A stretch of 33,212 bases of DNA from Corynebacterium sp. UBA2622. GTDB lineage: Bacteria > Actinomycetota > Actinomycetes > Mycobacteriales > Mycobacteriaceae. The position numbers and the translations under genes are program-made. The notes beneath the pieces are model-generated. The model saw only the letters and a program-made list of their open reading frames with translations. It made no database searches and was not told where the DNA came from. Shown piece by piece: positions 6,731-14,034 of this stretch. The stretch's first letter is position 1, and each line of letters starts with the position of its first letter. The DNA lies in NCBI RefSeq assembly GCF_002339505.1, contig NZ_DDJO01000014.1, positions 1-33,212 on the forward strand, read 5' to 3'.

Positions 6731-6744
6731 CGCCTCGCCCGACC

Positions 6745-6778
6745 GGCCCGCCCAGGAAGAACCCGGGCGGGCCTTTTT
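6745..6778 (+). terminator. Intrinsic terminator after tig
   Basis: GGCCCGCCC / GGGCGGGCC form a 9-bp stem with an 11-nt loop, followed by five T (6774-6778). It separates tig from the clpP1 promoter. Confidence 0.9.
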
Positions 6779-6801
6779 GGCGTCGTCAAGCGCGCTGCGT
6801 G

Positions 6802-6816
6802 GCGCAACTTTTGCGC
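6802..6816. promoter_or_regulatory. Perfect inverted repeat upstream of clpP1
   Basis: GCGCAA-CTT-TTGCGC is a perfect 6-3-6 palindrome about 100 bp before clpP1 and 6 bp before the ClgR-like site. Its spacing differs from a ClgR box, so it may bind another factor or be chance. Confidence 0.35.
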
Positions 6817-6821
6817 TCGTA

Positions 6822-6835
6822 CGCCGGTAGCGAAC
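6822..6835 (+). promoter_or_regulatory. ClgR-like operator of clpP1P2
   Basis: CGCCGGTAGCGAAC fits the core of the corynebacterial ClgR motif (CGCYNANRGCGWWS, as I recall it) with one mismatch. It is centred about 35 bp upstream of the candidate -10, a plausible place for an activator. ClgR is the known activator of clp genes in actinobacteria. Confidence 0.6.
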
Positions 6836-6862
6836 ACGGTCCATCCCGCAGCGGAGCCCGAG

Positions 6863-6868
6863 TAGTGT
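6863..6868 (+). promoter_or_regulatory. Candidate -10 of clpP1P2
   Basis: TAGTGT fits TAnnnT and lies 43 nt before the clpP1 ATG. The lack of a good -35 agrees with activation by ClgR bound just upstream. Confidence 0.45.
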
Positions 6869-6910
6869 GGTGGCATTGTCCGAAGAACTGATTAGTAAAA
6901 GGAGCTCACA

Positions 6911-7492
6911 ATGACCACTCCGCAACCCGGTCTCAACCTCGGCGACTCCGTCTACGAGCGCCTGCTGCGCGAGCGCATTATCTTCCTCGGCCAGCAGGTC
7001 GACGACGACATCGCCAACAAGCTCTGCGCCCAGATCCTGCTGCTCTCCGCGGAAGATCCGACGCGCGACATCTCGCTCTACATCAACTCGCCGGGCGGCT
7101 CCGTCACCGCCGGCATGGCGATTTACGACACGATGAAGTACTCGCCGTGCGACATCGCCACCTACGGCATGGGCCTGGCGGCATCGATGGGCCAGTTCCT
7201 GCTCTCCGGCGGCACCAAGGGCAAGCGCTACGCCCTGCCGCACGCGCGCATCATGATGCACCAGCCCTCCGCGGGCGTCGGCGGCACCGCGGCCGACATC
7301 GCCATCCAGGCCGAGCAGTTCGCCCAGACCAAGCGCGAGATGGCGGAGCTGATCGCGGAGCACACGGGCCAGACCTTCGAGCAGGTGACCAAGGACTCCG
7401 ACCGCGACCGCTGGTTCACCGCCCGCGAGGCCCAGGAGTACGGCATCGTCGACCACGTGATCATGCACGCCCAGGGCGAGATCTCCAACTAA
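6911..7492 (+). CDS. clpP1: ATP-dependent Clp protease proteolytic subunit 1
   Basis: ClpP1 is a serine peptidase that forms the Clp proteolytic barrel with ClpP2 and is fed by ClpX or ClpC. The 193-residue product carries the full catalytic triad: Ser92 in GLAASMGQ, His117 in MMHQP and Asp166 in SDRDRW. The oxyanion segment NSPGGSV is at 59-65. The ATG at 6911 is preceded by AAAAGGAG with normal spacing. clpP2 follows after 33 nt, so the pair is an operon. Actinobacteria typically need both paralogues for an active ClpP1P2 complex. Which paralogue carries the propeptide cannot be judged from this alone. Confidence 0.97.
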   Translation: MTTPQPGLNLGDSVYERLLRERIIFLGQQVDDDIANKLCAQILLLSAEDPTRDISLYINSPGGSVTAGMAIYDTMKYSPCDIATYGMGLAASMGQFLLSGGTKGKRYALPHARIMMHQPSAGVGGTAADIAIQAEQFAQTKREMAELIAEHTGQTFEQVTKDSDRDRWFTAREAQEYGIVDHVIMHAQGEISN

Positions 7493-7525
7493 CCAGAACT
7501 GAGCAGAAGAGGAGCACACCTGCAC

Positions 7526-8146
7526 ATGTCTTTCCAAATGCCTAACTCCCGTTACGTCCTGCCGCAGTTCCTGGAGGAGACCTCCTTCGGCACCAAGCAG
7601 ATCGACCCCTACGGCAAGCTTTTCGAGGAGCGCATCGTCTTCCTCGGCACCCAGGTCGACGACACCTCGGCCAACGACGTCATGGCCCAGCTGCTGGTCC
7701 TCGAGTCCCAGGACCCGGACCGCGACATCACCATGTACATCAACTCCCCGGGCGGGTCCTTCACCGCGCTGATGGCGATCTACGACACCATGCAGTACGT
7801 CCGACCCGACGTGCAGACCGTCTGCCTGGGCCAGGCCGCCTCCGCCGCCGCGGTGATCCTCGCCGCCGGCGCCCCGGGCAAGCGCGCCGCGCTGCCGAAC
7901 TCGCGCGTGCTGATCCACCAGCCGGCAACGCAGGGCACGCAGGGCCAGGTGTCCGACCTGGAGATCCAGGCCGCCGAGATCGAGCGCATGCGCCGCCTGA
8001 TGGAGGACACCCTGTCCGAGCACACGGGCCGCACCGCGGAGCAGATCCGCATCGACACCGACCGCGACAAGATCCTTACGGCGCAGGAGGCTGTCGAGTA
8101 CGGCATCATCGACCAGGTCTTCGACTACCGCAAGCTGAACCGCTAG
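7526..8146 (+). CDS. clpP2: ATP-dependent Clp protease proteolytic subunit 2
   Basis: This is the second ClpP of the operon, 206 residues. The triad is intact: Ser106 in GQAASAAA, His131 in VLIHQP and Asp181 in TDRDKI. The segment NSPGGSFTA forms the oxyanion loop. The N terminus is about 13 residues longer than in ClpP1, consistent with a processed propeptide. A GAGGAG ribosome site (7509-7514) precedes ATG 7526 with about 11-nt spacing, longer than usual. It is the last gene of the unit, followed 16 nt later by an intrinsic terminator. In known ClpP1P2 complexes, the ATPase docks through hydrophobic pockets on the ClpP2 ring. Confidence 0.97.
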   Translation: MSFQMPNSRYVLPQFLEETSFGTKQIDPYGKLFEERIVFLGTQVDDTSANDVMAQLLVLESQDPDRDITMYINSPGGSFTALMAIYDTMQYVRPDVQTVCLGQAASAAAVILAAGAPGKRAALPNSRVLIHQPATQGTQGQVSDLEIQAAEIERMRRLMEDTLSEHTGRTAEQIRIDTDRDKILTAQEAVEYGIIDQVFDYRKLNR

Positions 8147-8162
8147 CCACGGTCGCAACCGC

Positions 8163-8196
8163 ACCCGCCTCCCCGCCACGGGGATGGCGGGTTTTT
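8163..8196 (+). terminator. Intrinsic terminator after clpP2
   Basis: ACCCGCC / GGCGGGT plus an inner TCCCC / GGGGA helix, with a single T bulge, is followed by five T (8192-8196). It ends the clpP1P2 transcript before the yibE/F promoter. Confidence 0.9.
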
Positions 8197-8244
8197 GCTG
8201 TGCGCTTATCGACGCCCCGCCGCCCGCTCCGGGGCGTATGCCGT

Positions 8245-8250
8245 TATTAT
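8245..8250 (+). promoter_or_regulatory. -10 box of the yibE/F-nnr unit
   Basis: TATTAT is a good -10 hexamer directly abutting the Zur-like palindrome at 8251. A start near 8257 would place the first transcribed base inside the operator, a typical repressor arrangement. Confidence 0.5.
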
Positions 8251-8265
8251 TGACAACGATTGTCA
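8251..8265. promoter_or_regulatory. Zur-like operator
   Basis: TGACAACGATTGTCA has perfect TGACAA / TTGTCA arms around a 3-bp centre and fits the general actinobacterial Zur pattern TGAnAAnnATTnTCA at every defined position. It lies between the -10 box and the ribosome site of the YibE/F gene. The call is a motif match only; another Fur-family regulator is possible. Confidence 0.6.
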
Positions 8266-8300
8266 TTAGAAAGGCCCTGTAGCTGAGGGAGAGTGGTGAA

Positions 8301-8390
8301 ATGGGTCGTCATGCCGCGACCGAAGGGGGTGGTAACCTCGCGTAGAGGATCCTCGCTGCCGCGCTGGCCGCGGCTTTCGCGCTCACCGTT
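8301..8390 (+). pseudogene. Probable original N-terminal segment of the YibE/F gene, interrupted by TAG
   Basis: ATG 8301 has a strong GAGGGAG ribosome site (8285-8291, 9-nt spacing) and is in frame with the YibE/F frame. It encodes MGRHAATEGGGNLA, then TAG at 8343-8345, then RILAAALAAAFALTV leading without break into the annotated frame at 8391. MGRH is a common start of actinobacterial YibE/F proteins, and the residues after the stop form the first transmembrane segment. This looks like a nonsense change (for example CAG to TAG) or a sequencing error. Confidence 0.6.
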
Positions 8391-9533
8391 GTGGGGCTCG
8401 CGGTCCTGTGGCCGCGCGGGGAGGCGCCCCGCCCGGCACCCGGTTTCGCTGCGTCGCAGGCGGTGGCGGTGGAGGCCGTGAGGGGCCAGGTGACGGACGC
8501 ATTTCCTTCCGGGTGCTCCTCGCCCGTGGTGGGGCGGGTGTTCGACGCTGACTCCCTGCCGCACATCCCCCGGGACGGGGAGTGCTCCACCGCCCTCGTG
8601 CGGATCGGGGAGGGCCCGGACACCGGGCGCACCGCCGTGCTGCAGACATCCGGGCAGGCGGGTGAGCCCGCGCTTGTGCGCGGCGACCGCGTCCTCCTCG
8701 GCGGCGGCTCGTCCGCGGACGGGGTTGCAACGTACGGGTTTCTGGACATGGATCGCGCCGTGCCCCTGTGGGCGTGGCTCGCCGCGACGGCGGCGGTCAT
8801 TGCGGGCGCGGCCGCCTGGCACGGGGTGCGCGCCCTCGTCGGGCTTGCCCTCTCCCTCGGCCTGGTCGGGGTGTTCCTCGTTCCCGCGCTCCTGCGGGGC
8901 GGGCCTCCCGTGCCGCTGGCCGTGGTCACGGGAGCCGCGATCCTCTTCCCGGTGATGTTCCTGGTTCACGGGGTGAACTGGAAGGCCGCGGCGGCGCTCG
9001 GGGGAACCCTGGTTTCCCTGGCGGCGTCGGCCGGCCTCGCGCGCGCCGCGATAGGCACGGCGCATCTTCGGGGACTGGGTGATGACTCCAACCTGCTCAT
9101 TCAGCTCTACCTGCCCTCTGTGAGCGTGACCGGGCTCATGCTCGCGGGTTTCATCATCGGTACGCTTGGCGCGCTCAACGACGCCACCGTCGCGCAGGCC
9201 TCCACGGTCGCGGAGCTTGCCGGCGCCCACCCCCGCGCCCGCCCCACAACCCTCTTCGCCTCGGCTATGCGGGTGGGGCGCGACCACATCGCCTCCATGG
9301 TCTACACGCTCGTGCTGGCCTACATCGGCGCGGCCCTGCCGATGACGCTGCTGCTGGCGGCCGTGAACCGCCCGCTCACGCAGGTCCTCGCCTCCGACGT
9401 CGTCGCCACCGAACTGCTCCGCTCTGCGGTCGGGGCGCTCGGGCTGACTCTGGCGGTGCCCGTAACGACGGTCATCGCCGCCCTCACAGCTTCCCCGGGG
9501 CGGTTAGGATCGCCCCATGAGGCTCATCGCTAG
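8391..9533 (+). CDS. YibE/F family membrane protein (N terminus disrupted by upstream amber codon)
   Basis: This YibE/F family integral membrane protein has no firmly established function; a transport or efflux role is usually suggested. The open frame from GTG 8391 gives 380 residues. An extracytoplasmic beta-rich region (about 20-110, with CSSPVVGRVFDADSLP and a Cys pair) is followed by about seven transmembrane helices. The family signatures FIIGTLGALNDATVAQAS (about 255-272) and GRDHIASMVYTLVLAYIGAALP (about 302-323) are clear. The normal start is probably ATG 8301, but a TAG codon at 8343 intervenes. Starting at GTG 8391 would remove most of the first helix and has no ribosome site. It overlaps the next gene by 17 nt. 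The Zur-like box upstream suggests zinc-dependent control. Confidence 0.8.
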   Translation: MGLAVLWPRGEAPRPAPGFAASQAVAVEAVRGQVTDAFPSGCSSPVVGRVFDADSLPHIPRDGECSTALVRIGEGPDTGRTAVLQTSGQAGEPALVRGDRVLLGGGSSADGVATYGFLDMDRAVPLWAWLAATAAVIAGAAAWHGVRALVGLALSLGLVGVFLVPALLRGGPPVPLAVVTGAAILFPVMFLVHGVNWKAAAALGGTLVSLAASAGLARAAIGTAHLRGLGDDSNLLIQLYLPSVSVTGLMLAGFIIGTLGALNDATVAQASTVAELAGAHPRARPTTLFASAMRVGRDHIASMVYTLVLAYIGAALPMTLLLAAVNRPLTQVLASDVVATELLRSAVGALGLTLAVPVTTVIAALTASPGRLGSPHEAHR

Positions 9534-10848
9534 CTCGCAGGCTGTTCTCGAGGCGGGCGTGCCCGCCGACCTCGCCGAAGAGATCTTCTCGGCCGCCGAG
9601 AAAGTGCTGGCGGTGTCCCCGAAATCGCCGCGCGGCGACCGGGTCCTTGTGGTGGTCGGAAATTCGCCATACGCTGCGGCGACACTCGCGGCGGCGGAAT
9701 CCCTGGCCCGCGCGGGCCATCCCGTCGATGTCGTCGGCCCAGCCGGTGGAGAAACACGCCAGCTTGACGACGTCCCCTCCTGCGACGGGTACCGCCTGAT
9801 CATCGAGTCGTTGGGACCCTCCGCCCTGACGGATGCCCAGGCCGCCCTGTTCGGGCAGGCCCAGTGGGGTGCCCACGTGGTGTCGGTGGGGACACCAGCC
9901 GGCATCGATCCCGACACGGCCGCCGACGCGGGGACGCGCGTGGTCAGGTCGGAGGACCCGAACACTCCCGATGAGGACTACTGGTTCGTCCGGGTCCCGG
10001 TCTACGCGCGCGCCGACGTGACGGTTGCCCCACGTGCGATGGTCAGCGCCCACGCCCTGCACTCCGCGAGCGGGCAGGTCATCATCGTCGCAGGCGCTGA
10101 CGGGAAGCGCGCTGAACCGGATCTGTTGGGCCAGTACGAGCGCTACGCCCAGGGGAAGAACCCGCTGGACACTCGGCTGGGGGCTGCGGCATTTCTTCCT
10201 GACACAGTCGACCCGCGCGCCTCGGTGGCCATCGCGGACGGGGCACCCGTCGGCCGCCTGCGGGCGAAAGCCGCGCTTCGGGAGGGCGCCGGCGCGGTGC
10301 TCATCGACGCTGACATTCCGGGTAGCTGCGCTTACGGCCCCGCCCGGATCCACGTGCGCGGCGACGAGATTTCGGGTCAGTTTGGCCGGGTCCTCCTGGT
10401 CGACGGTCTCTCCCGCGACCAGGCCCTGCACAGGGGCTGGGAGGAAAAGGCCGTGATTGTCGTGCCGGGGGAGCGCACCCTCGTGGTCCAGCCGCTCCTG
10501 CACGCGGAGCGGGACACCGACAGCGGTGTTCCCGGCGTCCCACCCGGGATTTGGACCGTCCACGATGCGGGCGTGCAGTGGGTTGACACCCCGGGTGGCC
10601 GGGACGTGCTGATCGGAATGATGGCCTCATCGCTGGCCCGAATGGAGGTATCGTACGAAACGTTCCTGGCGGATCACCCGCGGGTCGCGGCCGAGGAGGA
10701 GAGGTGCGGGGCATCCCCGGACGACGCCGTTGCCCTCTACGCGGTCGCCGCGGCCCTCGCCGCCGACGGTGCCCCCACCACGGCAGGGGACATTATCCGG
10801 GCCATTCCGGACGCGTGGCGGGAGTGCAACCGCCGTCTACGGGCCTAG
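9517..10848 (+). CDS. nnr: Degenerate bifunctional NAD(P)H-hydrate epimerase/dehydratase (Nnr-like)
   Basis: Nnr proteins repair hydrated NAD(P)H: an N-terminal YjeF domain epimerises it and a C-terminal ribokinase-like domain dehydrates it using ADP or ATP. The 443-residue length and order fit. The YjeF part spans about 1-200 and ends its signature at VGTPAGIDPDTA (compare VPSGIDADTG). The dehydratase part spans about 200-440 with GGRDVLIG at 360-367, where Asp363 matches the catalytic Asp of GSGDVLAG. However, the epimerase motif GNGNNGGDG is replaced by GNSPYAAAT (48-56), and the glycine-rich GSxGYxGA segment is missing, so activity is doubtful. It overlaps yibE/F by 17 nt, and its stop shares CTAG with the convergent hydrolase gene. 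Confidence 0.75.
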   Translation: MRLIASSQAVLEAGVPADLAEEIFSAAEKVLAVSPKSPRGDRVLVVVGNSPYAAATLAAAESLARAGHPVDVVGPAGGETRQLDDVPSCDGYRLIIESLGPSALTDAQAALFGQAQWGAHVVSVGTPAGIDPDTAADAGTRVVRSEDPNTPDEDYWFVRVPVYARADVTVAPRAMVSAHALHSASGQVIIVAGADGKRAEPDLLGQYERYAQGKNPLDTRLGAAAFLPDTVDPRASVAIADGAPVGRLRAKAALREGAGAVLIDADIPGSCAYGPARIHVRGDEISGQFGRVLLVDGLSRDQALHRGWEEKAVIVVPGERTLVVQPLLHAERDTDSGVPGVPPGIWTVHDAGVQWVDTPGGRDVLIGMMASSLARMEVSYETFLADHPRVAAEEERCGASPDDAVALYAVAAALAADGAPTTAGDIIRAIPDAWRECNRRLRA

Positions 10849-11627
10849 GCGTTGAGGAAACGGGTCAGCGCGGCGTTGAAATCGGCCGGGTTTTCCACCG
10901 CCACCTGGTGCGAGCCGGGAGAGACAATAACCGACTCCGCGGGGCCGGACACGCCTGCGGCGATCTTCTCCAGCTGCTCGGGCCCGGTGGACGGGTCGTC
11001 GCGGCCGGCGATGGTGAGCACCGGGCAGGTGATCTCGCCCAGGCGGTGCCCGAAATCCCAGCCCGCCAGCGCGTCGCCGTTCTGGGCGAATCCCTCGGCG
11101 TCGATGCCGAGGATCATGCTGCGCACGCGGTCGGCCTCGCCGGAGTGGGCGGTTCGGAAGGGCTCGGTGAACCAGTTCTCCACCATGCCGTCGGCAAGCG
11201 CTCCCATGCCCTTCTCCCGGGCGATCGCGGTGCGCTTCCGCCACCGCTCCTCGCCGCCGAGGAAAGTCGCCGTGGCGCAGATGGCGGCGCGCGTCACGCG
11301 CGGGGAGGTGGCGGCGAGGTACTGGGCGAGCGCCCCGCCCAGCGAAAGCCCCACGACGGCGAAGGAACCCACGCCCAGCCCGTCAAGGGTGGCGAGGACG
11401 TTCGCGGCAAGGTCGTCGACGGTGGTTTCACCCGGGGCGGCGTCCGATCGCGGTGAGGAACCGTGGCCGAGGTGGTCGAGGGCGATCACCCGGTGGGTGC
11501 CCTCGAGGGCCGGAATCTGCTTCTCCCAGATCTCGCGGGTGGTGGCAATGGATCCGAGGAGGACCACAACGTTGTCGTTGGACGGGTCTCCGAACTCCTC
11601 TGCGTTGAGGATGGTCGTGTGTGCCAT
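10845..11627 (-). CDS. Alpha/beta hydrolase, 3-oxoadipate enol-lactonase-like
   Basis: This soluble alpha/beta-fold hydrolase has 260 residues, the size of PcaD-type enol-lactonases. The nucleophile elbow is GLSLGG with Ser95, the acid is Asp210 or Asp211 in AGRDDPST, and the base is His240 in PGSHQVAVENP. HGxP-type oxyanion residues are replaced by LLGSIATTREIW (about 23-34), a form found in PcaD relatives. ATG 11627 follows an AAGGAG ribosome site. No other beta-ketoadipate genes are nearby, so a specific lactonase role is not supported; it may be a general esterase. It converges on nnr and shares the CTAG stop with it, with no terminator between. Confidence 0.85.
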   Translation of the reverse strand: MAHTTILNAEEFGDPSNDNVVVLLGSIATTREIWEKQIPALEGTHRVIALDHLGHGSSPRSDAAPGETTVDDLAANVLATLDGLGVGSFAVVGLSLGGALAQYLAATSPRVTRAAICATATFLGGEERWRKRTAIAREKGMGALADGMVENWFTEPFRTAHSGEADRVRSMILGIDAEGFAQNGDALAGWDFGHRLGEITCPVLTIAGRDDPSTGPEQLEKIAAGVSGPAESVIVSPGSHQVAVENPADFNAALTRFLNA

Positions 11628-11928
11628 GGGTGCTCCTTCTTATTCGTTGTCGCTGGCGGGCGGCCGTCGCGGGAAAAGGCTGTGCCATGAAGTATGGTGG
11701 GTCTCCACGTCCACGGGCCCGCCGGCCGCAGGGTTCCATTGTCCCCCTAACGGTGCCGCCGTGCCGCGGGGAGTGTGCGGGGTGCACCGGGGGAGGGAAT
11801 ACCCGGTCTGTGCGGGGCGTTGCGCGGACTACCGCCGGTGCGCGCCCCACGCCGGGCCCGTGGCCACTAGAATCCGGGAAAGACCCGTTCAGGTGCCGAG
11901 ATCGTAGAAGCTGGAGTACATCACTTAC
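11628..11928. other. Divergent intergenic region, hydrolase / clpX
   Basis: These 301 bp contain the two promoters. For the hydrolase, CATACT on the minus strand (11696-11691) is a possible -10. For clpX see 11868. An inverted repeat ACCGGG-N10-CCCGGT (11786-11807) is flanked by two copies of TGTGCGGGG (11775-11783, 11810-11818). I see no RNA gene here. Confidence 0.5.
11868..11873 (+). promoter_or_regulatory. Candidate -10 of clpX
   Basis: TAGAAT lies 55 nt before the clpX ATG. There is no obvious -35. Confidence 0.45.
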
Positions 11929-13206
11929 ATGGCAGTCACTCAAGACAGTTCCGACCTGCTCAAGTGCTCGTTCTGCGGGAAGAGCCAGAAGCAGGTGCGC
12001 AAGCTCATCGCCGGCGGCGGTGTCTACATCTGCGACGAGTGCATCGAACTGTGCAACGAAATCATCGAGGAGGAGCTCTCCGGTTCCGAGGGCTCGCAGT
12101 CCCCCGAGGAGGACCGGTTGCCCCGCCCGTCCGAGATCACCTCGTTCCTCGACCAGTACGTGATCGGCCAGGACGCCGCGAAGCGCACTCTTGCCGTGGC
12201 GGTCTACAACCACTACAAGCGCATCCGGGCCGAGTCTCTGGCCGGTGCGGGACGCAAGCGTGACGACGACGTGGAGATCGCCAAATCCAACATCCTCCTG
12301 CTCGGGCCCACGGGCTCCGGCAAGACCTACCTCGCCCAGACGCTGGCCCGCATGCTCAACGTGCCCTTCGCCATTGCGGACGCCACGAGCCTGACCGAGG
12401 CCGGCTACGTGGGCGAGGACGTGGAGAACATCCTTCTCAAGCTGCTGCAGGCCGCGGACTTCGACGTCAACCGCGCCCAGAACGGCATCATCTACGTCGA
12501 CGAGGTGGACAAGATTTCGCGGAAGTCGGAGAACCCGTCCATCACCCGTGACGTCTCCGGCGAGGGAGTGCAGCAGGCTCTGCTGAAGATACTCGAGGGC
12601 ACCGTCGCCTCCGTCCCGCCGCAGGGCGGGCGCAAGCACCCGAACCAGGAGTTCATCCAGCTGGACACGACGAACATCCTTTTCATCGTGGCCGGCGCCT
12701 TCGCGGGCCTGGACAAGGTCATCGCGGAGCGGGTGGGCAAGAAGGGCATCGGCTTCGGCGCCGAAATCGACTCGAAGAGCAAGCGCGACGAGGCGAACCT
12801 TCTCGCGCAGGTGCAGCCCGGTGACCTGGTGAAGTTCGGGCTCATCCCCGAGTTCATCGGCCGCCTGCCGATCCTCGCCAACGTGGAGGACCTCGACCGC
12901 GCCTCCCTCGTGCGCGTGCTGAAGGAACCGAAGAATTCACTGGTCAAGCAGTACGAGCGGCTCTTCGCCATGGACGGGGCCCGGCTCACGCTCACCGACG
13001 AGGCCCTCGGCCTGATCGCGGACAAGGCCGCAGAGCGCAAGACGGGCGCGCGCGGCCTGCGCGCGATCATGGAGGAGCTGCTCGTACCCATCATGTACGA
13101 CCTGCCGGACCGAGACGATGTCGAGGAAGTCGTGGTCACCGGCGCTGTCGTGCGCGGCGAGGCCGACCCGGAGTACGTCGCCAAGAAGGAGCAGAAGTCC
13201 GCCTAG
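11929..13206 (+). CDS. clpX: Clp protease ATP-binding subunit ClpX
   Basis: ClpX is the AAA+ unfoldase that feeds substrates into ClpP. The 425-residue product has the N-terminal zinc-binding domain with Cys13, Cys16, Cys35 and Cys38, a Walker A GPTGSGKT at 126-133, the GYVGED pore loop, Walker B IIYVDE with Asp191 and Glu192, and the ClpP-docking IGF loop at 274-276. Length and order are normal. ATG 11929 has a GGAG site 13 nt away, rather distant. It is monocistronic in appearance, separated from clpP1P2 by about 3.8 kb but surely their partner. It ends next to a bidirectional hairpin shared with the convergent TetR gene. Confidence 0.98.
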   Translation: MAVTQDSSDLLKCSFCGKSQKQVRKLIAGGGVYICDECIELCNEIIEEELSGSEGSQSPEEDRLPRPSEITSFLDQYVIGQDAAKRTLAVAVYNHYKRIRAESLAGAGRKRDDDVEIAKSNILLLGPTGSGKTYLAQTLARMLNVPFAIADATSLTEAGYVGEDVENILLKLLQAADFDVNRAQNGIIYVDEVDKISRKSENPSITRDVSGEGVQQALLKILEGTVASVPPQGGRKHPNQEFIQLDTTNILFIVAGAFAGLDKVIAERVGKKGIGFGAEIDSKSKRDEANLLAQVQPGDLVKFGLIPEFIGRLPILANVEDLDRASLVRVLKEPKNSLVKQYERLFAMDGARLTLTDEALGLIADKAAERKTGARGLRAIMEELLVPIMYDLPDRDDVEEVVVTGAVVRGEADPEYVAKKEQKSA

Positions 13207-13212
13207 GCGCGC

Positions 13213-13241
13213 ACTAGGGTGTCGCCAAGCGGCGCCCTAGT
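13213..13241. terminator. Hairpin between convergent clpX and TetR genes
   Basis: ACTAGGG / CCCTAGT with an inner CGCC / GGCG helix starts 7 bp after the clpX stop and includes the TetR stop codon (13237-13239). There is no T-run on either side, so it may work with Rho or only protect 3' ends. Confidence 0.45.
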
Positions 13242-14034
13242 ACACGTTGTTGATGTCGTAGACGTCGTCGGCGGAGACCACCGCCTGGACCGGTGCCGGG
13301 TCCGGCTCGGCGTAACTCTCGTAGCCGGAGGCGGGGATGTTGGACGTGAGAAACGCGAGCACCGCGTCGATGGTCATGCGGCGCAGGCCCTCGATGTTGC
13401 GCTGCGTACGCATGTCGACGCGGGTGATGCGCCAGGCGATCTCGCTGTTGCTCTCCCGGAACATGCACAGGGAGCAGACCATCACGAGGATGTCCTCCGC
13501 CGAGATGTCCGGGCGGAAGGCTCCCGAGTCCTGACCGAGCAGAAGGAGGCGCTCGATGTGCAGGACAACCTCCGAGACCTCGTCGATGTCGAGCGTGGAT
13601 CCCTTGTCGAGCACCGGGTCGAGGTTTTCCCTGATGACCAGACGGGCGGCGTCCGGGTTCTGCAGGAAGCGGTGGAAGATCGCGTCCACGAAGCGGCGCA
13701 CCCCCTCCACCGGCACCGTGTAGGAACGGTTGAGAACTTCCGGCGGGGGGATGAGAAGGTTCACGGCGCGCGACATGGCGGCTCGGTAGAGCCCCTGTTT
13801 GTCGCCGAAGTGGTAGTGGAGCATGCGCTTGGACACACCCGACTCCTCCGAGAGGGTCCCCAGCTTGGTGGGGGCGTAGCCGTCCCGTGCGAAGGCGGTG
13901 AGGGCCGCTTCGACGGCGGCTTCCGCGTCGTCGCGTGAACCTCGGGCATCGGGGGTGCCGGCGGAAACCGGGGTGCTCCCCGAGGGTGGAGGGGAACCCG
14001 CGCCGCGAACCGGGCTCCGGGGTGAATCGGTCAA
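13237..14034 (-). CDS. TetR family transcriptional regulator
   Basis: This is a dimeric DNA-binding regulator. The N-terminal helix-turn-helix is clear: AAVEAALTAFARDGYAPTKLGTLSEESGVSKRMLHYHFGDKQGLYRAAMS, with recognition helix around VSKRMLHYHF. The frame stays open to 14382, but TTG 14034 is chosen because it has a perfect AAGGAG with 5-nt spacing, giving 265 residues; the upstream part is Pro/Arg-rich and not protein-like. A disordered Ser/Pro segment of about 30 residues precedes the HTH. The C-terminal ligand domain ends in a 30-residue Asp/Ala-rich tail. It is divergent from mdh, whose -10 lies in a palindrome (14359-14374), so it may control mdh and itself. The ligand is unknown. Confidence 0.85.
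   Translation of the reverse strand: MTDSPRSPVRGAGSPPPSGSTPVSAGTPDARGSRDDAEAAVEAALTAFARDGYAPTKLGTLSEESGVSKRMLHYHFGDKQGLYRAAMSRAVNLLIPPPEVLNRSYTVPVEGVRRFVDAIFHRFLQNPDAARLVIRENLDPVLDKGSTLDIDEVSEVVLHIERLLLLGQDSGAFRPDISAEDILVMVCSLCMFRESNSEIAWRITRVDMRTQRNIEGLRRMTIDAVLAFLTSNIPASGYESYAEPDPAPVQAVVSADDVYDINNVY

Noticed and set aside
5357..8266. 969-codon open frame on the minus strand
   Set aside because: It is antisense to tig, clpP1 and clpP2 and crosses two terminators. It is Leu/Val/Gly-rich as expected of such shadows.
8293..8481. 62-codon frame starting at GTG 8293
   Set aside because: It is out of frame with the YibE/F gene, Arg/Pro-rich and overlaps the true N-terminal codons.
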